Of a stretch of DNA of 64,000 bases, positions 50,529-59,515 are shown piece after piece. Made by a program: the position numbers and the translations under genes. This DNA is from CAWCGU01 sp963838095. GTDB taxonomy: Bacteria > Actinomycetota > Thermoleophilia > Solirubrobacterales > 70-9. The stretch is from positions 372,001 to 436,000 of the forward strand of contig CAWIPO010000008.1 of the NCBI GenBank assembly GCA_963838095.1, given 5' to 3'. The first letter of the stretch is position 1; each line of letters begins with the position of its first letter. The notes below the pieces were generated by a model, which had not been told where the DNA came from, did no database searches, and saw only the letters and a program-made list of their open reading frames with translations.

Positions 50529-50966
50529 TCAGTCGGCGATTCGCTTCAGCTCTGCCGGGCGCAGCAGGACGTGGAGGGTGCCGTCCTCGATGCCGGCGAG
50601 TCCGCCCTTCTTCATCTTCACCTGGGCGCCGGTCGCTGCGTGAATTGCGCGTGAGAAGTCGGGCTCGTGGCCGACCAGCATCACCTCGCCGCGGCCGGCG
50701 GTGAGCTCGTCGATGTCGAACTCGCCGCCGCGAAGGGCGTCGGTCTGCTCCACCTCCACATCCAGCTCCTTGCAGGCGATCTCGGCGGTGTCGCGGGCGC
50801 GAACCCTCGGGCTGGTCAGGCACACATCCAGCTTCACGCCCAGTGCGGCCAGGGCCCGGCCCGCGTTCTCGGACTGGCGGCGGCCCTTCTCGGTCAGCTT
50901 CCGGGAGGCGTCATCGCCATCGGCCGATTGGTCCTCGGCGTCGCCATGTCGCAGCAGCCAGATCAC
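50529..50966 (-). CDS. sixA: SixA-type histidine phosphatase
   Basis: 145 residues from GTG 50966. The RHG motif is at the N-terminus (VIWLLRHGDAED), followed by LTEKGRRQSENAGRALAALG, SPRVRARDTAEIACKEL and the second catalytic His in MLVGHEPDFSRAIHAATG. Length and lack of a signal match SixA, which dephosphorylates phosphohistidine (in E. coli, of a histidine phosphotransfer protein). Convergent with the lysozyme-like gene (9 bp) and divergent from dnaE. Confidence 0.88.
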   Translation of the reverse strand: MIWLLRHGDAEDQSADGDDASRKLTEKGRRQSENAGRALAALGVKLDVCLTSPRVRARDTAEIACKELDVEVEQTDALRGGEFDIDELTAGRGEVMLVGHEPDFSRAIHAATGAQVKMKKGGLAGIEDGTLHVLLRPAELKRIAD

Positions 50967-51108
50967 GGCCGCGGAGGTTAGCCGCAGGTTGCGGGAACGC
51001 TGCTCCGTGGGGATTCGAACCCTCCGTTCGCGTCTGCCTCGATTGGCAAGATGGTTCAGTGAGCGCGGGAGCAGAATTTCTGATTGTCGGGCGGAGCGCG
51101 ATCTATTG

Positions 51109-54100
51109 ATGTCTGGCGCGGTCCACCTGCATGTCCACAGCGAGTACTCGCTGCTCGACGGCGCCTGCCAGATCCAGCGCAAGACCAAGGAGCGGATGAC
51201 GTTCCCGCTCGCCGAGCGCGCCGCCGAGCTCGGGATGCCGGCCCTCGGGCTCACCGACCACGGGGTGATGAACGGCGCCGTGGACCACTACAAGGCCTGC
51301 CGGGCGGCCGGAATCAAGCCGATCCTCGGTCTCGAGGCCTACTACGTTGACGACCGGCACACGGTCGAGCATCGCACCGAGCGCAACCACCTGACGCTGC
51401 TGGCCGCCTCCGACGCCGGGTTTCGAAACCTCGTCAAGCTCAGCTCCACGAGCTTTCTCGAGGGCTTCGCCCGCGGCAAGCCGAGCCTGGACATGCAGCT
51501 GCTCGACAGCCATTCCGAAGGGCTGATCGCGCTCACCGGATGCCTGCAGTCCCGCTTCTGCCAGCGGCTCATCGACGACAGGCCCGCCGACGCACGCGCC
51601 CACGTCGACGAGCTGATCGGGGCGCTCGGCGCCGAGAACATCTACTTCGAGATCCAGGCGAACGGGATCGCGGCTCAGGACAAGGCGAACGAGGGCATCG
51701 TCCGTTTCGCCCGCGAGCTCGGCCGGCCGCTGGTGGCGACCGGCGACGTCCACTACCTGCGACGCGAGGACTACCAGAACCACGCGGCGCTGCTTTGCGT
51801 GCAGACGAAGTCCAGGCTCGATGCGCCGAAGCTGACCTTCGACACGAACGAGTTCTTCCTCAAGAGCCCGGAGGAGCTGGCCGGCTCGTTCAGCGCCTGG
51901 CCCGAGGCGGTCCCGAACACGCTCGAGGTCGCCGAGCGCTGCGAGCTGGAGATCGAGCTGGGCAAGCTGCTGCTGCCGCGCTTCCCGACTCCCGACGGGG
52001 AGGAGCCGCCGGTGACTCTGCGGCGGCTCGCCGAGCAGGGCCTGCGCGCTCGCTTCGGCGATCCCACGCCGGCCGAGGCGGCGGAGCGGCTGGAGTTCGA
52101 GCTCGGCGTGATCGCCGAGATGGGCTTCGAGTCGTACTTCCTGATCGTCTGGGACTTCGTCAAGTTCGCCAAGGACAGCGGCATCGCGGTCGGCCCGGGC
52201 CGCGGCTCGGCGGCGGGCTCGATCGTCGCCTACTGCCTCAACATCACCGACCTCGACCCGCTCGCCAACGACCTGCTGTTCGAGCGCTTCCTGAACCCCG
52301 CCCGCCGCTCGATGCCCGACATCGACATCGATTTCTCCGTTCGCGGCCGCGAGCGCGTGATCCGCTACGTCGCCGAGAAGTACGGGCGCGAGTCGGTCGC
52401 CCAGATCATCACCTTCGGCAAGATGGCGCCGCGGGCGGCGACCCGTGATGCAGCCCGCGTGCTCGGCTACCCGAATCTGAAGGGCGACGAGCTCGCGAAG
52501 ATGATTCCCGAGCCGGTGATGGGCCGCACCCCTCACTTCGAGGACTGCCTGAAGTCCGGCCAGGAGCTGCGCAAGGCAATCGACTCCGACCCCGACGCGA
52601 GGAGGATCGTCGATGTTGCCCGGGGCCTCGAGGGCATCGTTCGCAACAACTCCATCCACGCCGCCGCCGTTGTGATCGCCGATCGCCCGCTGCAGGAGAT
52701 CGTCCCGCTACAGCTGGCCGAGGACAAGACCGGACCCGCGGAGAACCTCAACAACAACGGCGTGGGGAACGGCAACGGCGGGACGGGCCGCCCGCAGCGC
52801 ACCTACAAGATCGTCACCCAGTACTCGATGGGCCCGATCGAGGAGATCGGGTTGCTGAAGATGGACTTCCTCGGGCTCCGGAACCTCGATGTGATCGAGG
52901 ACGCGGTGGAAATCATCGGCCGCTCGCACGGCATCGAGGTCGACATCGAGCAGGCGCCGATGGACGATGCGAAGACCTACGAGATGCTCGCCCGCGGCGA
53001 CTCGATCGGAGTCTTCCAGCTCGAGTCCGAGGGGATGCGGGAGGCGATGAAGAAAGTGAAGCCGACCGAGTTCGGCGACATCGTCGCCCTCGTCGCTCTC
53101 TATCGGCCCGGAGCGATGCGGTTCATCCCCGACTACGCCGCCGGCAAGCGCAACCCCGAGTCGGTTCGCTACCCCGACCCGCGGATGAAGCCGATCACCG
53201 AGGCGACGTACGGCTGCTGCATCTACCAGGAGCAGCTGATGGAGATCGCGAAGCAGATGGCCGGGTTCTCGGGCGCCGAGGCCGACGACCTCCGGAAGGC
53301 GATCGGGAAGAAAAAGCGCGACCTGATGGCGACGATGGAGGACAAGTTCAAGGCCGGCGCCGCCGAGTCCGGAACCAGCCGCCTGGTCGCATCGGACCTG
53401 TGGTCGCTGATGACCGCGGCGGCTGACTACAGCTTCAATCGCAGCCACGCCGCCTGCTACGCCCTGATCTCCTACCGCACCGCCTACCTGAAGGCGAACT
53501 ACCCGGCCGAGTACATGGCGGCCGTGATCTCCTCGGTGATGTCGACCAAGGACAAGGTCCCCTTCTTCGTCAACCGCTGCGAGGAGATGGGGATCGAGGT
53601 GCTGCCGCCCGACGTCAACACCTCCGACCACGGCTTTGTCGTTTCCGGCACCTCGATCCGGTTCGGCCTCGACGCGGTCAAGAACGTCGGGCACGCGGCG
53701 GTGCAGGCGATCCTCGAGGCGCGCGAGGAGGCCACGTTCAGTTCGATCTGGGATTTCTGCGAGCGCGTCGACGCGCGGGCGGTGAACAAGCGGGCGACCG
53801 AATGCCTGGTCAAGTGCGGCGCCCTGGACTCGACGGGCGCTTCCCGTAAGGGAATGCTCGAAGTTTTGCCACACGCCCAGGCCGGGGGCCAAAAGATTCA
53901 GGAGGATGCGCTCCGGGGCCAGAGCTCGATCTTCGACATCGACACGCCGCCCGAGGGAAACGCCGAGCTTTCGGCGACCGGAGCCGGCGAACCGGCGCCG
54001 GCCGGCGCCGGTCACCCACCGGTTCCGCCCGGCGAGTTCGACCAGCGCGAGCTCCTGTTGATGGAGAAGGAGACGCTCGGGACCTACGTCACCTCGCACC

Positions 54101-54702
54101 CTCTCTCGGGGATCCGCGACGCGCTGCGCGAGGCAGTCGACTGCCCGCTGTCGGAGCTGGCGAGGAAGCCCGATCGCTCGGTACTGACAATCGGCGGTCT
54201 GGTCAGCGAGCGCAAGCGCCTGCGGACCCGCAGCGGCGCCGACATGATGTTCGCCACCCTCGACGACCTCGAAGGCCAGGTCGAGACGCTGGCCTTCAAT
54301 CAGATCCTCGAGCAGGTGGCCGAGATCATGGAGCTCGATCGCCCGGTGCTGGTCAAGGGCCGCCTCGACCACCGCGAGGACGGCAAGACCAGCTTCGTCG
54401 TCCAGGAGGCGTGGCCGTTCGAGCCCGATGCGGCGACGGTTCTCGCAGCCGGCAAGCGATCGTCGCGACCAGCCGGGCCGTTCACGCTGAAGCTGCGACC
54501 CGACGAGTTCGCGCCGACGCTGATCGACGAGCTGAAGACGGTCTTCTCGAGCTTTCCAGGCGAGTCGGAGGTGGTGCTGGAGATGGACACCCAATCCGGC
54601 ACCAGGCGGCTCAAGTTCGGCCCCGACTATCGGGTCAACCCCTCGGAAGCGCTGCGGGCCGAGCTCGATTCACTGCTCAGCTCGCGATCGCTGGCGGCCT
54701 GA
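51109..54702 (+). CDS. dnaE: DNA polymerase III alpha subunit
   Basis: About 1197 residues from ATG 51109, at the first family residue (HLHVHSEYSLLDGACQIQ). PHP domain residues ~1-275, polymerase core with the Asp triad in RRSMPDIDIDFSVRGRERV and GPGRGSAAGSIVAYCLNITD, HhH and OB-fold domains, and a short C-terminal tau-binding-like region. A low-complexity Asn/Gly insert (ENLNNNGVGNGNGGTGR, near 52740-52795) interrupts the region before YKIVTQYSMGPIEEIGLLKM. This is the main replicative polymerase of the DnaE1 type. The 400-bp longer frame upstream is antisense to sixA and was rejected. Confidence 0.96.
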   Translation: MSGAVHLHVHSEYSLLDGACQIQRKTKERMTFPLAERAAELGMPALGLTDHGVMNGAVDHYKACRAAGIKPILGLEAYYVDDRHTVEHRTERNHLTLLAASDAGFRNLVKLSSTSFLEGFARGKPSLDMQLLDSHSEGLIALTGCLQSRFCQRLIDDRPADARAHVDELIGALGAENIYFEIQANGIAAQDKANEGIVRFARELGRPLVATGDVHYLRREDYQNHAALLCVQTKSRLDAPKLTFDTNEFFLKSPEELAGSFSAWPEAVPNTLEVAERCELEIELGKLLLPRFPTPDGEEPPVTLRRLAEQGLRARFGDPTPAEAAERLEFELGVIAEMGFESYFLIVWDFVKFAKDSGIAVGPGRGSAAGSIVAYCLNITDLDPLANDLLFERFLNPARRSMPDIDIDFSVRGRERVIRYVAEKYGRESVAQIITFGKMAPRAATRDAARVLGYPNLKGDELAKMIPEPVMGRTPHFEDCLKSGQELRKAIDSDPDARRIVDVARGLEGIVRNNSIHAAAVVIADRPLQEIVPLQLAEDKTGPAENLNNNGVGNGNGGTGRPQRTYKIVTQYSMGPIEEIGLLKMDFLGLRNLDVIEDAVEIIGRSHGIEVDIEQAPMDDAKTYEMLARGDSIGVFQLESEGMREAMKKVKPTEFGDIVALVALYRPGAMRFIPDYAAGKRNPESVRYPDPRMKPITEATYGCCIYQEQLMEIAKQMAGFSGAEADDLRKAIGKKKRDLMATMEDKFKAGAAESGTSRLVASDLWSLMTAAADYSFNRSHAACYALISYRTAYLKANYPAEYMAAVISSVMSTKDKVPFFVNRCEEMGIEVLPPDVNTSDHGFVVSGTSIRFGLDAVKNVGHAAVQAILEAREEATFSSIWDFCERVDARAVNKRATECLVKCGALDSTGASRKGMLEVLPHAQAGGQKIQEDALRGQSSIFDIDTPPEGNAELSATGAGEPAPAGAGHPPVPPGEFDQRELLLMEKETLGTYVTSHPLSGIRDALREAVDCPLSELARKPDRSVLTIGGLVSERKRLRTRSGADMMFATLDDLEGQVETLAFNQILEQVAEIMELDRPVLVKGRLDHREDGKTSFVVQEAWPFEPDAATVLAAGKRSSRPAGPFTLKLRPDEFAPTLIDELKTVFSSFPGESEVVLEMDTQSGTRRLKFGPDYRVNPSEALRAELDSLLSSRSLAA

Positions 54703-54725
54703 CGCCAGCGCCTGCCGTTGTCGGG

Positions 54726-55109
54726 CTACTGACCGTCGCGCAGAAGCGCGCACGTTTCGAGCATCGCGTCGCCGACGACGGTGGTGCGCGGGTAGTCGAT
54801 GCCGTAGGCAACTCCGGTCTGGCGGGAGAGGTCCTCGGGGTTGACGCCCGCGCACTCCTCAGGGTGGTCGGCGATGAACTCCTCCGCGCTTGCAACGCGC
54901 TCCTCGATCGGCAGCTCGCTCCAGTAGCTGCCGATCACGGCATAGCTCGGCTCGCCGGGCTCCGGCGTCCCGGCGGCGTCGACCCCGGAGGATCCACCGG
55001 CTCCCGTCGCTGCGGCTGGGGGCTCGGTCGTCGCCGGCGCCGGCTCCTCGTCCTCGCCGCAGCCTGCGATCACCAGCATCGCGACCACCGCTGTCAACAC
55101 GGCTTTCAT
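54726..55109 (-). CDS. Small lipoprotein
   Basis: 127 residues. Lipobox VIAGCG at about residue 14-19 after a short signal sequence, then a Thr/Pro/Ala/Gly-rich linker (~20-50) and a compact acidic domain with SYWSELPIEERVASAEEFIA, then CAGVNPEDLSRQTG and ETCALLRDGQ, with two Cys that may bridge. Anchored to the outside of the membrane. The function is unrecognised. Convergent with dnaE, 23 bp apart. Confidence 0.8.
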   Translation of the reverse strand: MKAVLTAVVAMLVIAGCGEDEEPAPATTEPPAAATGAGGSSGVDAAGTPEPGEPSYAVIGSYWSELPIEERVASAEEFIADHPEECAGVNPEDLSRQTGVAYGIDYPRTTVVGDAMLETCALLRDGQ

Positions 55110-55156
55110 CGGACCGAAACTATCGTGCCGCCGCTTTCGCGGCGTAGACTCCCGGC

Positions 55157-55564
55157 ATGCCGCTCAAACAGCGAAGCGAGGAGACCGCCAAGGCCGGAGA
55201 GTGCCGCGAATGCCGCACCTTCTGCGACAAGCTCGTCGAGCCGCGCGGTTGCCTCGAGCTTCGCTGCGGCTATCTGTACAGCTACGCGGACCCGTTGTCG
55301 GGGAACCGGTACATGGGCTGCATGCGCAAGGTCTTCAAGGGCGAGATCGACGTCGAGGCGTTCGAGTCAGCCGAACGCTCCGGTGGATACGGCGGCCTGA
55401 AGATGACCGGCAAGCCGCTGCCGCAATGCCAGTTCCGGGTCGAGCCGTCTTACGAGGGCGCCGGCCCCGCCTTCGAGTGCGTCAACCCCCGCTTCTTCGA
55501 CTGCACCGATGGGGGAGCGCAGGGACTGAGGGTGTTCGACCTCCGCGACGCCCTGGCTAGCTGA
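55157..55564 (+). CDS. Conserved cysteine-rich hypothetical protein
   Basis: 135 residues, soluble, with ten Cys arranged as CRECRTFC, CLELRCGYLY, YMGCMRKVF, PQCQFRV, AFECVNPRFFDC. The spacing suggests metal (zinc or iron-sulphur) binding rather than export, because there is no signal peptide. I do not know a characterised member. Divergent from the lipoprotein gene (47 bp). Good codon usage supports it as real. Confidence 0.78.
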   Translation: MPLKQRSEETAKAGECRECRTFCDKLVEPRGCLELRCGYLYSYADPLSGNRYMGCMRKVFKGEIDVEAFESAERSGGYGGLKMTGKPLPQCQFRVEPSYEGAGPAFECVNPRFFDCTDGGAQGLRVFDLRDALAS

Positions 55565-55574
55565 CGCGGGCGCC

Positions 55575-56525
55575 CTACTTCGGCTGGAAGCTACGGACCA
55601 GGCGTCGCGCGTCGTGCGCTTGGCCGGGCGTTGCCCGGGTGCCGATCCAGAACCTGATCAGGTAGCGGTAATCGCCGGCGGCGAGGACGATCGCCACCTC
55701 GGTGCCCTGGTCGTAGCGGGCCGTGAGCTCCAGGGCACCGGGCGCCATCGAGCTCTCCGTGGGGTCGGAGATCGAGGCGTCGGGATGACGCTCGGTCAGC
55801 AGCAATTCGGCAAACCCGGCTACCTCGTCGAGCGTCAGCCCGGGGTCGTCCTCGTGCAGGATCTCCACGCCCACGGGGGCGTCAGATCTCGGTTGGTACA
55901 GGAACGCCGCGCCGACGCGATCCCCGGTCCACGGTCGCGGGGCGCGGATCGTGAAGGCCCCAGTCTGGATCGTTTGCAGTGGGACCTTCGCGTCCTCGCC
56001 GCCGGAACCCTGCGCGCCACTGCCGGCGTCTCCACGACCCTGATCTCCCGGAGCGGGGCGCTCCGGTTCCCCGGGCGGCTGAACCTCGGGTGCCCCTGCC
56101 GTCTGCGTCGCGGGGTCCGACGAAGTCGCCCACCTGAACACGAGCGTGGCCGCGGTTACGGATATGACCGCAACCAGTGCCGCCAGCCACAGCGGGATCC
56201 GCCCGCCCGGCCGCCTTGCGTTCACGAATGCGGGCTCGGGCGAGCTCGCCGACGGCGGCGCGCCGCCGTCTGACGACTCCGCCGTAGCCGCCGCCGTGGC
56301 GGCCCGGATCGGGAACACGGGTGCCTCGCGCGGGGCCCCGCGGAGCGCCGCCGGCGCCTCTTCGTAGCCCGGGTAGTCCAACCGCGTGGCGCAGCCCGCG
56401 CAGGCGATTGCGAGCCGATCGTGTCCCGCCCCGCGCACGAGGCGGAAGCCGGCGTCGCAGTGCTCGTGCTCGGCCATGAATTCGCTCAGGCTGCGAATTC
56501 GCTCCTCGGCTGTCTGGTTGGACAC
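55575..56525 (-). CDS. Membrane-anchored protein with N-terminal zinc-finger-like motif
   Basis: 316 residues, GTG immediately after the MFS stop (TGAGTG). Residues ~20-55 hold HCDAGFRLVRGAGHDRLAIACAGC split by Cys pairs that could bind zinc; ~60-110 is disordered; a single helix WLAALVAVISVTAATLVFRW at ~113-132; then a Pro/Gly/Glu linker and an external domain that resembles PsbP/lipoprotein-like folds (GAFTIRAPRPWTG, VEILHEDDPGLTLDEV). Co-transcribed with the MFS gene. Function unknown. Confidence 0.72.
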   Translation of the reverse strand: MSNQTAEERIRSLSEFMAEHEHCDAGFRLVRGAGHDRLAIACAGCATRLDYPGYEEAPAALRGAPREAPVFPIRAATAAATAESSDGGAPPSASSPEPAFVNARRPGGRIPLWLAALVAVISVTAATLVFRWATSSDPATQTAGAPEVQPPGEPERPAPGDQGRGDAGSGAQGSGGEDAKVPLQTIQTGAFTIRAPRPWTGDRVGAAFLYQPRSDAPVGVEILHEDDPGLTLDEVAGFAELLLTERHPDASISDPTESSMAPGALELTARYDQGTEVAIVLAAGDYRYLIRFWIGTRATPGQAHDARRLVRSFQPK

Positions 56526-57800
56526 TCAGCCCCCGGGTGCCGTCCTCGCGGTTGTTGCCTTCGCCGTCAGCGGCGGAAGCCCGATCGGAGCTTCGTCGAG
56601 CTCGCCCCTCGACTCGCTGCGCCGGAGGATAAACGCAACAACGGCAAGGATCGCCAGTACCCCGGCGCCTGCCACGGCGTAGCTGGCCCGAGGCGAGACC
56701 ACTGCGGCAACGGCGCCGCCGATGACGAACCCGAGTCCCGGCATCGCGCTCGCGATCGCCTCCAGGAGTGAGAGCACGCGAGCCTCGTAGGCGGGGCCGA
56801 CTCGCTCCTGCAGCAGGCTCATCAGCGACACCCACTGGACCCCGTTGCCGGCACCGCCGATGACGGACGCGGCGCACGCCACGATCAGCGATGGAGCGAA
56901 TGCCGTCGCCAGGTACGCGACGCCGATCGCCAGCGTGCCGAACCCCAGCAGTGCCCACAGCGAAAGCCGTCGCAGGACCGCAAAGGCGATGCTTCCCGCC
57001 ACCATCCCCGCACCCCAGCTCGCCAGCAGCGCCGCATAGCCGCCGTCGCCCTCGCCCAGCGTCTCGCTGGCGAACACCACCTCGATCGGGATCACGACGG
57101 CGAAGAAAACGAAGGCCGCCGCCTGGGCGCCGAGGAGGCGGCGCAGAATCGGCCGCTCGCGCACGTAGCGGATGCCGTTTCGCAGCCGCCCCAGCCAGCT
57201 GCTCGTCTCGAGCGCGGCCTGGGGGATCCCGCGAGCCACCGCCACCACGACCGCGACGCAGACAAACGAAGCGGCGTCCACCAGCAGAGCCGCCTGCACG
57301 CCGGCGCTAACAACCACCAGCCCGCCAAGCGCCGGGCCGAGGGCCGCGCCCGCGGTGAAGGCGATGTTGAGGACGGCGTTGCCCTCGCGCAGCAGGCCGG
57401 CCGGCTTCAGGATCGAGCCCGAAGCGGCGCGGGTCAACGCCCTGGCGCTCCCCGCCAGTGCCCCGTCGACGGCAGCGAGTGCGATCACGGCGCCGAGCAC
57501 GAAGTCGCCGGCCAGTACCGCCAGCGCCGTCACCAGCACCGCCTCCCCGAGGTAGAGGCCGGCAAGCGTCCTCCGCACCCTGTGCGCCTCGAGCCGGGGG
57601 ACGAGCAGCGGCACCAGCAGTGCGGGAAGGAATTGCGTGGCGAGGAAGAGCGCTGTGGTCGCGAGCGGGTCCCCGGTCTGATCGAAGACGAGCACCGCAA
57701 GCGCGATCAGGCCCAGCCAGTCGCCGAGTTCGTTGACCGCGTAGGCGAGCGCGAGGTTGCGGAAGCCGGGCAGCTTCAGCGTGCGTAGCGCAGCGCCCAT
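56526..57800 (-). CDS. MFS transporter
   Basis: 424 residues with about twelve hydrophobic helices; MFS_1/MFS_3-like with LKLPGFRNLALAYAVNELGD at the start, LVPRLEAHRVRRTLAGLYLG as the loop 2-3 motif, and RILRR-type basic central loop (YVRERPILRRLLGAQ). An integral membrane exporter; substrate unknown. It is first gene of a two-gene operon with the zinc-finger-like membrane protein. A palindrome GAAATT-N3-AATTTC lies 30 bp before its start and may be an operator. Confidence 0.88.
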   Translation of the reverse strand: MGAALRTLKLPGFRNLALAYAVNELGDWLGLIALAVLVFDQTGDPLATTALFLATQFLPALLVPLLVPRLEAHRVRRTLAGLYLGEAVLVTALAVLAGDFVLGAVIALAAVDGALAGSARALTRAASGSILKPAGLLREGNAVLNIAFTAGAALGPALGGLVVVSAGVQAALLVDAASFVCVAVVVAVARGIPQAALETSSWLGRLRNGIRYVRERPILRRLLGAQAAAFVFFAVVIPIEVVFASETLGEGDGGYAALLASWGAGMVAGSIAFAVLRRLSLWALLGFGTLAIGVAYLATAFAPSLIVACAASVIGGAGNGVQWVSLMSLLQERVGPAYEARVLSLLEAIASAMPGLGFVIGGAVAAVVSPRASYAVAGAGVLAILAVVAFILRRSESRGELDEAPIGLPPLTAKATTARTAPGG

Positions 57801-58118
57801 TTGCGGTCAGTCGCTAGTCAATAGTTGCGGAAATTGCAAATTTCGTGTAGCTTAATAGCGTGATTTCGGCCCAGAACCGTTCAAGAACTTGCAAAATGGT
57901 GCCGATAGAGCTTTTGGATCGTTCCCCACGGAAGGAAGATGCAATGGGCTACCGCCGCTGATCGTTCCCCGTTGGATGGGGCGGAACTGACGTTCAACTC
58001 ACGTTCGTCGCGACTTGGACTCGATTCGCGACATGGTGCATTGCACCCTTTAACGCGTTCAGGAGCCGGCGGTTCGCTTTAGCGGCCCGCCGGTTTCTTG
58101 GTGTTCAGGAGCTGCCGG
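57801..58118. other. Intergenic region between HD-GYP gene end and MFS start
   Basis: About 318 bp, AT-richer than average near 57820-57900. It contains the 15-bp palindrome at 57830-57844 and two short direct repeats (gatcgttcccc at 57918 and 57961; gttcaggagc at 58057 and 58105). A plus-strand 47-codon frame (57939-58082) follows ggaaggaag, but its product is featureless, so I do not call it a gene. Confidence 0.5.
57830..57844. promoter_or_regulatory. Palindromic operator candidate upstream of MFS gene
   Basis: GAAATT-GCA-AATTTC, symmetrical 6-bp arms, 30 bp before the MFS start on the minus strand. An AT-rich palindrome in this GC-rich genome is notable and fits a repressor site. Confidence 0.35.
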
Positions 58119-59513
58119 TTAGCGGAACCGGCGTGGGCCATCGGGCTGCCTGCCGCCCCTCGTACGGAGGTAGGACAGCGGCTCGATGGTCAGCTCGGCC
58201 TCGAGGTCGATGCTCTCGCCGTGCTTGTAGTCGACGTCCTCGCGCTCCAGCACCTGCTCGAACAGCTCGACCAAGCGCCCGTCGAGCTGTGACCCGGAAA
58301 CTGCTCGCAGCTCCTCGACGGCCTCGAACCAGGAGACAGGGCGCTTGTAGGAGTCGCGCGCTGTGAGCGTGTCGTAGGTGTCGGCGATCGCGATGATGCG
58401 CGCGATCTCCGGGATCTGCTCGCCGTGCAGGCCACGGGGGTAGCCGAGACCGTCGACGCGCTCGTGATGGGCGAGGATGATCTCGCCCACCGGCTGGTAT
58501 CCGTCCACCTCCGAAACCAGTCGGGCGCCCTCGTAGGGGTGCATCCGGATCTGCTCCCAGTCGGGCTCGGTCAGCGGCCCGTCGTGGTTCAGGAGCTCGT
58601 CGGGGAATACGAACTTGCCGATGTCGTGCAGAAGCCCGGCTGTGTGGGCGAGGTCCTGCTGTTCCTGATCGAGCCCCGCCTCGGCTGCGAGGTCGCGCGA
58701 GTAGCGCGCGACAGCGGCGCTGTGGTGCGCGGTCGTGTGATCGCGGAGATCGAGGGTGCGCAGAAGCGCGCCGAGCAGTGCGGCCTGGAAGCCGGCGAGC
58801 TGGCGCGTGCGCTTGTCGAGCTCCTCAGCGCGACGCTGGGACAGCAGCAGCGCAGCGAGCAGGTACTGGAAGGTCAGCAGCACTATCGCCAGCATCGCGA
58901 TTGCCGCCAGGCCCGATTCGACGTACAGGTAGACGGTCCCCACTGCGAGCAGCGCGGAGGCCAGCTCGGAGGGCAGGATCGGCACCAGCCCGGTTCGCGC
59001 CCGGGCGAGGAAGCGGCCTCCCTCGATGTAGTTCGAGTACGCCGCGATGGCGCTGAAGTTGAGGATCAGGGCGCAGCAGAAGAGGGCGAGCACGAGGATG
59101 TAGAAGCCCGGGTCCGCATTGGTGAACCCCAGCCCCTCCGCCGCCTCCTTGAAGGCGATTCCACCCAACAGCGGGAACCAGGCGTACGTGACCAGGTTGA
59201 TCAGCAGGTCGGGAGCGGGGTAGCGGCTGCGCATCCAGCCGGCGAAGATGCTGGCGACCGCGATCACGGCGGCGGGCGCGGCGCCCACCAGCACCATCGC
59301 GACCACGATCGCCAGGAAGCTGCCCGAGATCTTCATCCCGCTGGCGGCGGTCTCGACCGCCGTCAGGTCGCTGGCCATCGCGATCGCGACCAGGACCACG
59401 AACAGCCCCGGGTCCCAGTCGCCCTGCGAGTCGCTCAGCACCGCCACGACCACCGCGGCCGCCAGCGCCACCGCCTCCAGCGCGAGCACCGCTGCGGTCG
59501 GCCGCGCCTCCAT
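58119..59513 (-). CDS. Membrane HD-GYP-domain protein
   Basis: 464 residues from ATG 59513, three bases after the MerR gene stop. Residues ~1-225 form about seven to eight membrane helices; a short coiled linker (RRAEELDKRTRQLAG) leads to an HD-GYP domain with HDIGK at 296-300 and HHERVDGLGYP at 349-359, both intact, along with HTTAHHSAAVARYSRDLA. Such proteins hydrolyse c-di-GMP (or act as sensors) at the membrane. Coupled to a MerR/B12-like regulator upstream, which is unusual. The sensor part is unlike known MASE domains that I can recognise. Confidence 0.92.
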   Translation of the reverse strand: MEARPTAAVLALEAVALAAAVVVAVLSDSQGDWDPGLFVVLVAIAMASDLTAVETAASGMKISGSFLAIVVAMVLVGAAPAAVIAVASIFAGWMRSRYPAPDLLINLVTYAWFPLLGGIAFKEAAEGLGFTNADPGFYILVLALFCCALILNFSAIAAYSNYIEGGRFLARARTGLVPILPSELASALLAVGTVYLYVESGLAAIAMLAIVLLTFQYLLAALLLSQRRAEELDKRTRQLAGFQAALLGALLRTLDLRDHTTAHHSAAVARYSRDLAAEAGLDQEQQDLAHTAGLLHDIGKFVFPDELLNHDGPLTEPDWEQIRMHPYEGARLVSEVDGYQPVGEIILAHHERVDGLGYPRGLHGEQIPEIARIIAIADTYDTLTARDSYKRPVSWFEAVEELRAVSGSQLDGRLVELFEQVLEREDVDYKHGESIDLEAELTIEPLSYLRTRGGRQPDGPRRFR

Positions 59514-59515
59514 GG

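Noticed and set aside
52708..54594. 628-codon open frame on the minus strand
   Set aside because: Fully antisense to dnaE, whose family motifs are unambiguous.
57939..58082. 47-codon plus-strand frame with a purine-rich leader
   Set aside because: No recognisable content, lies opposite to both neighbouring genes, and chance is sufficient explanation.
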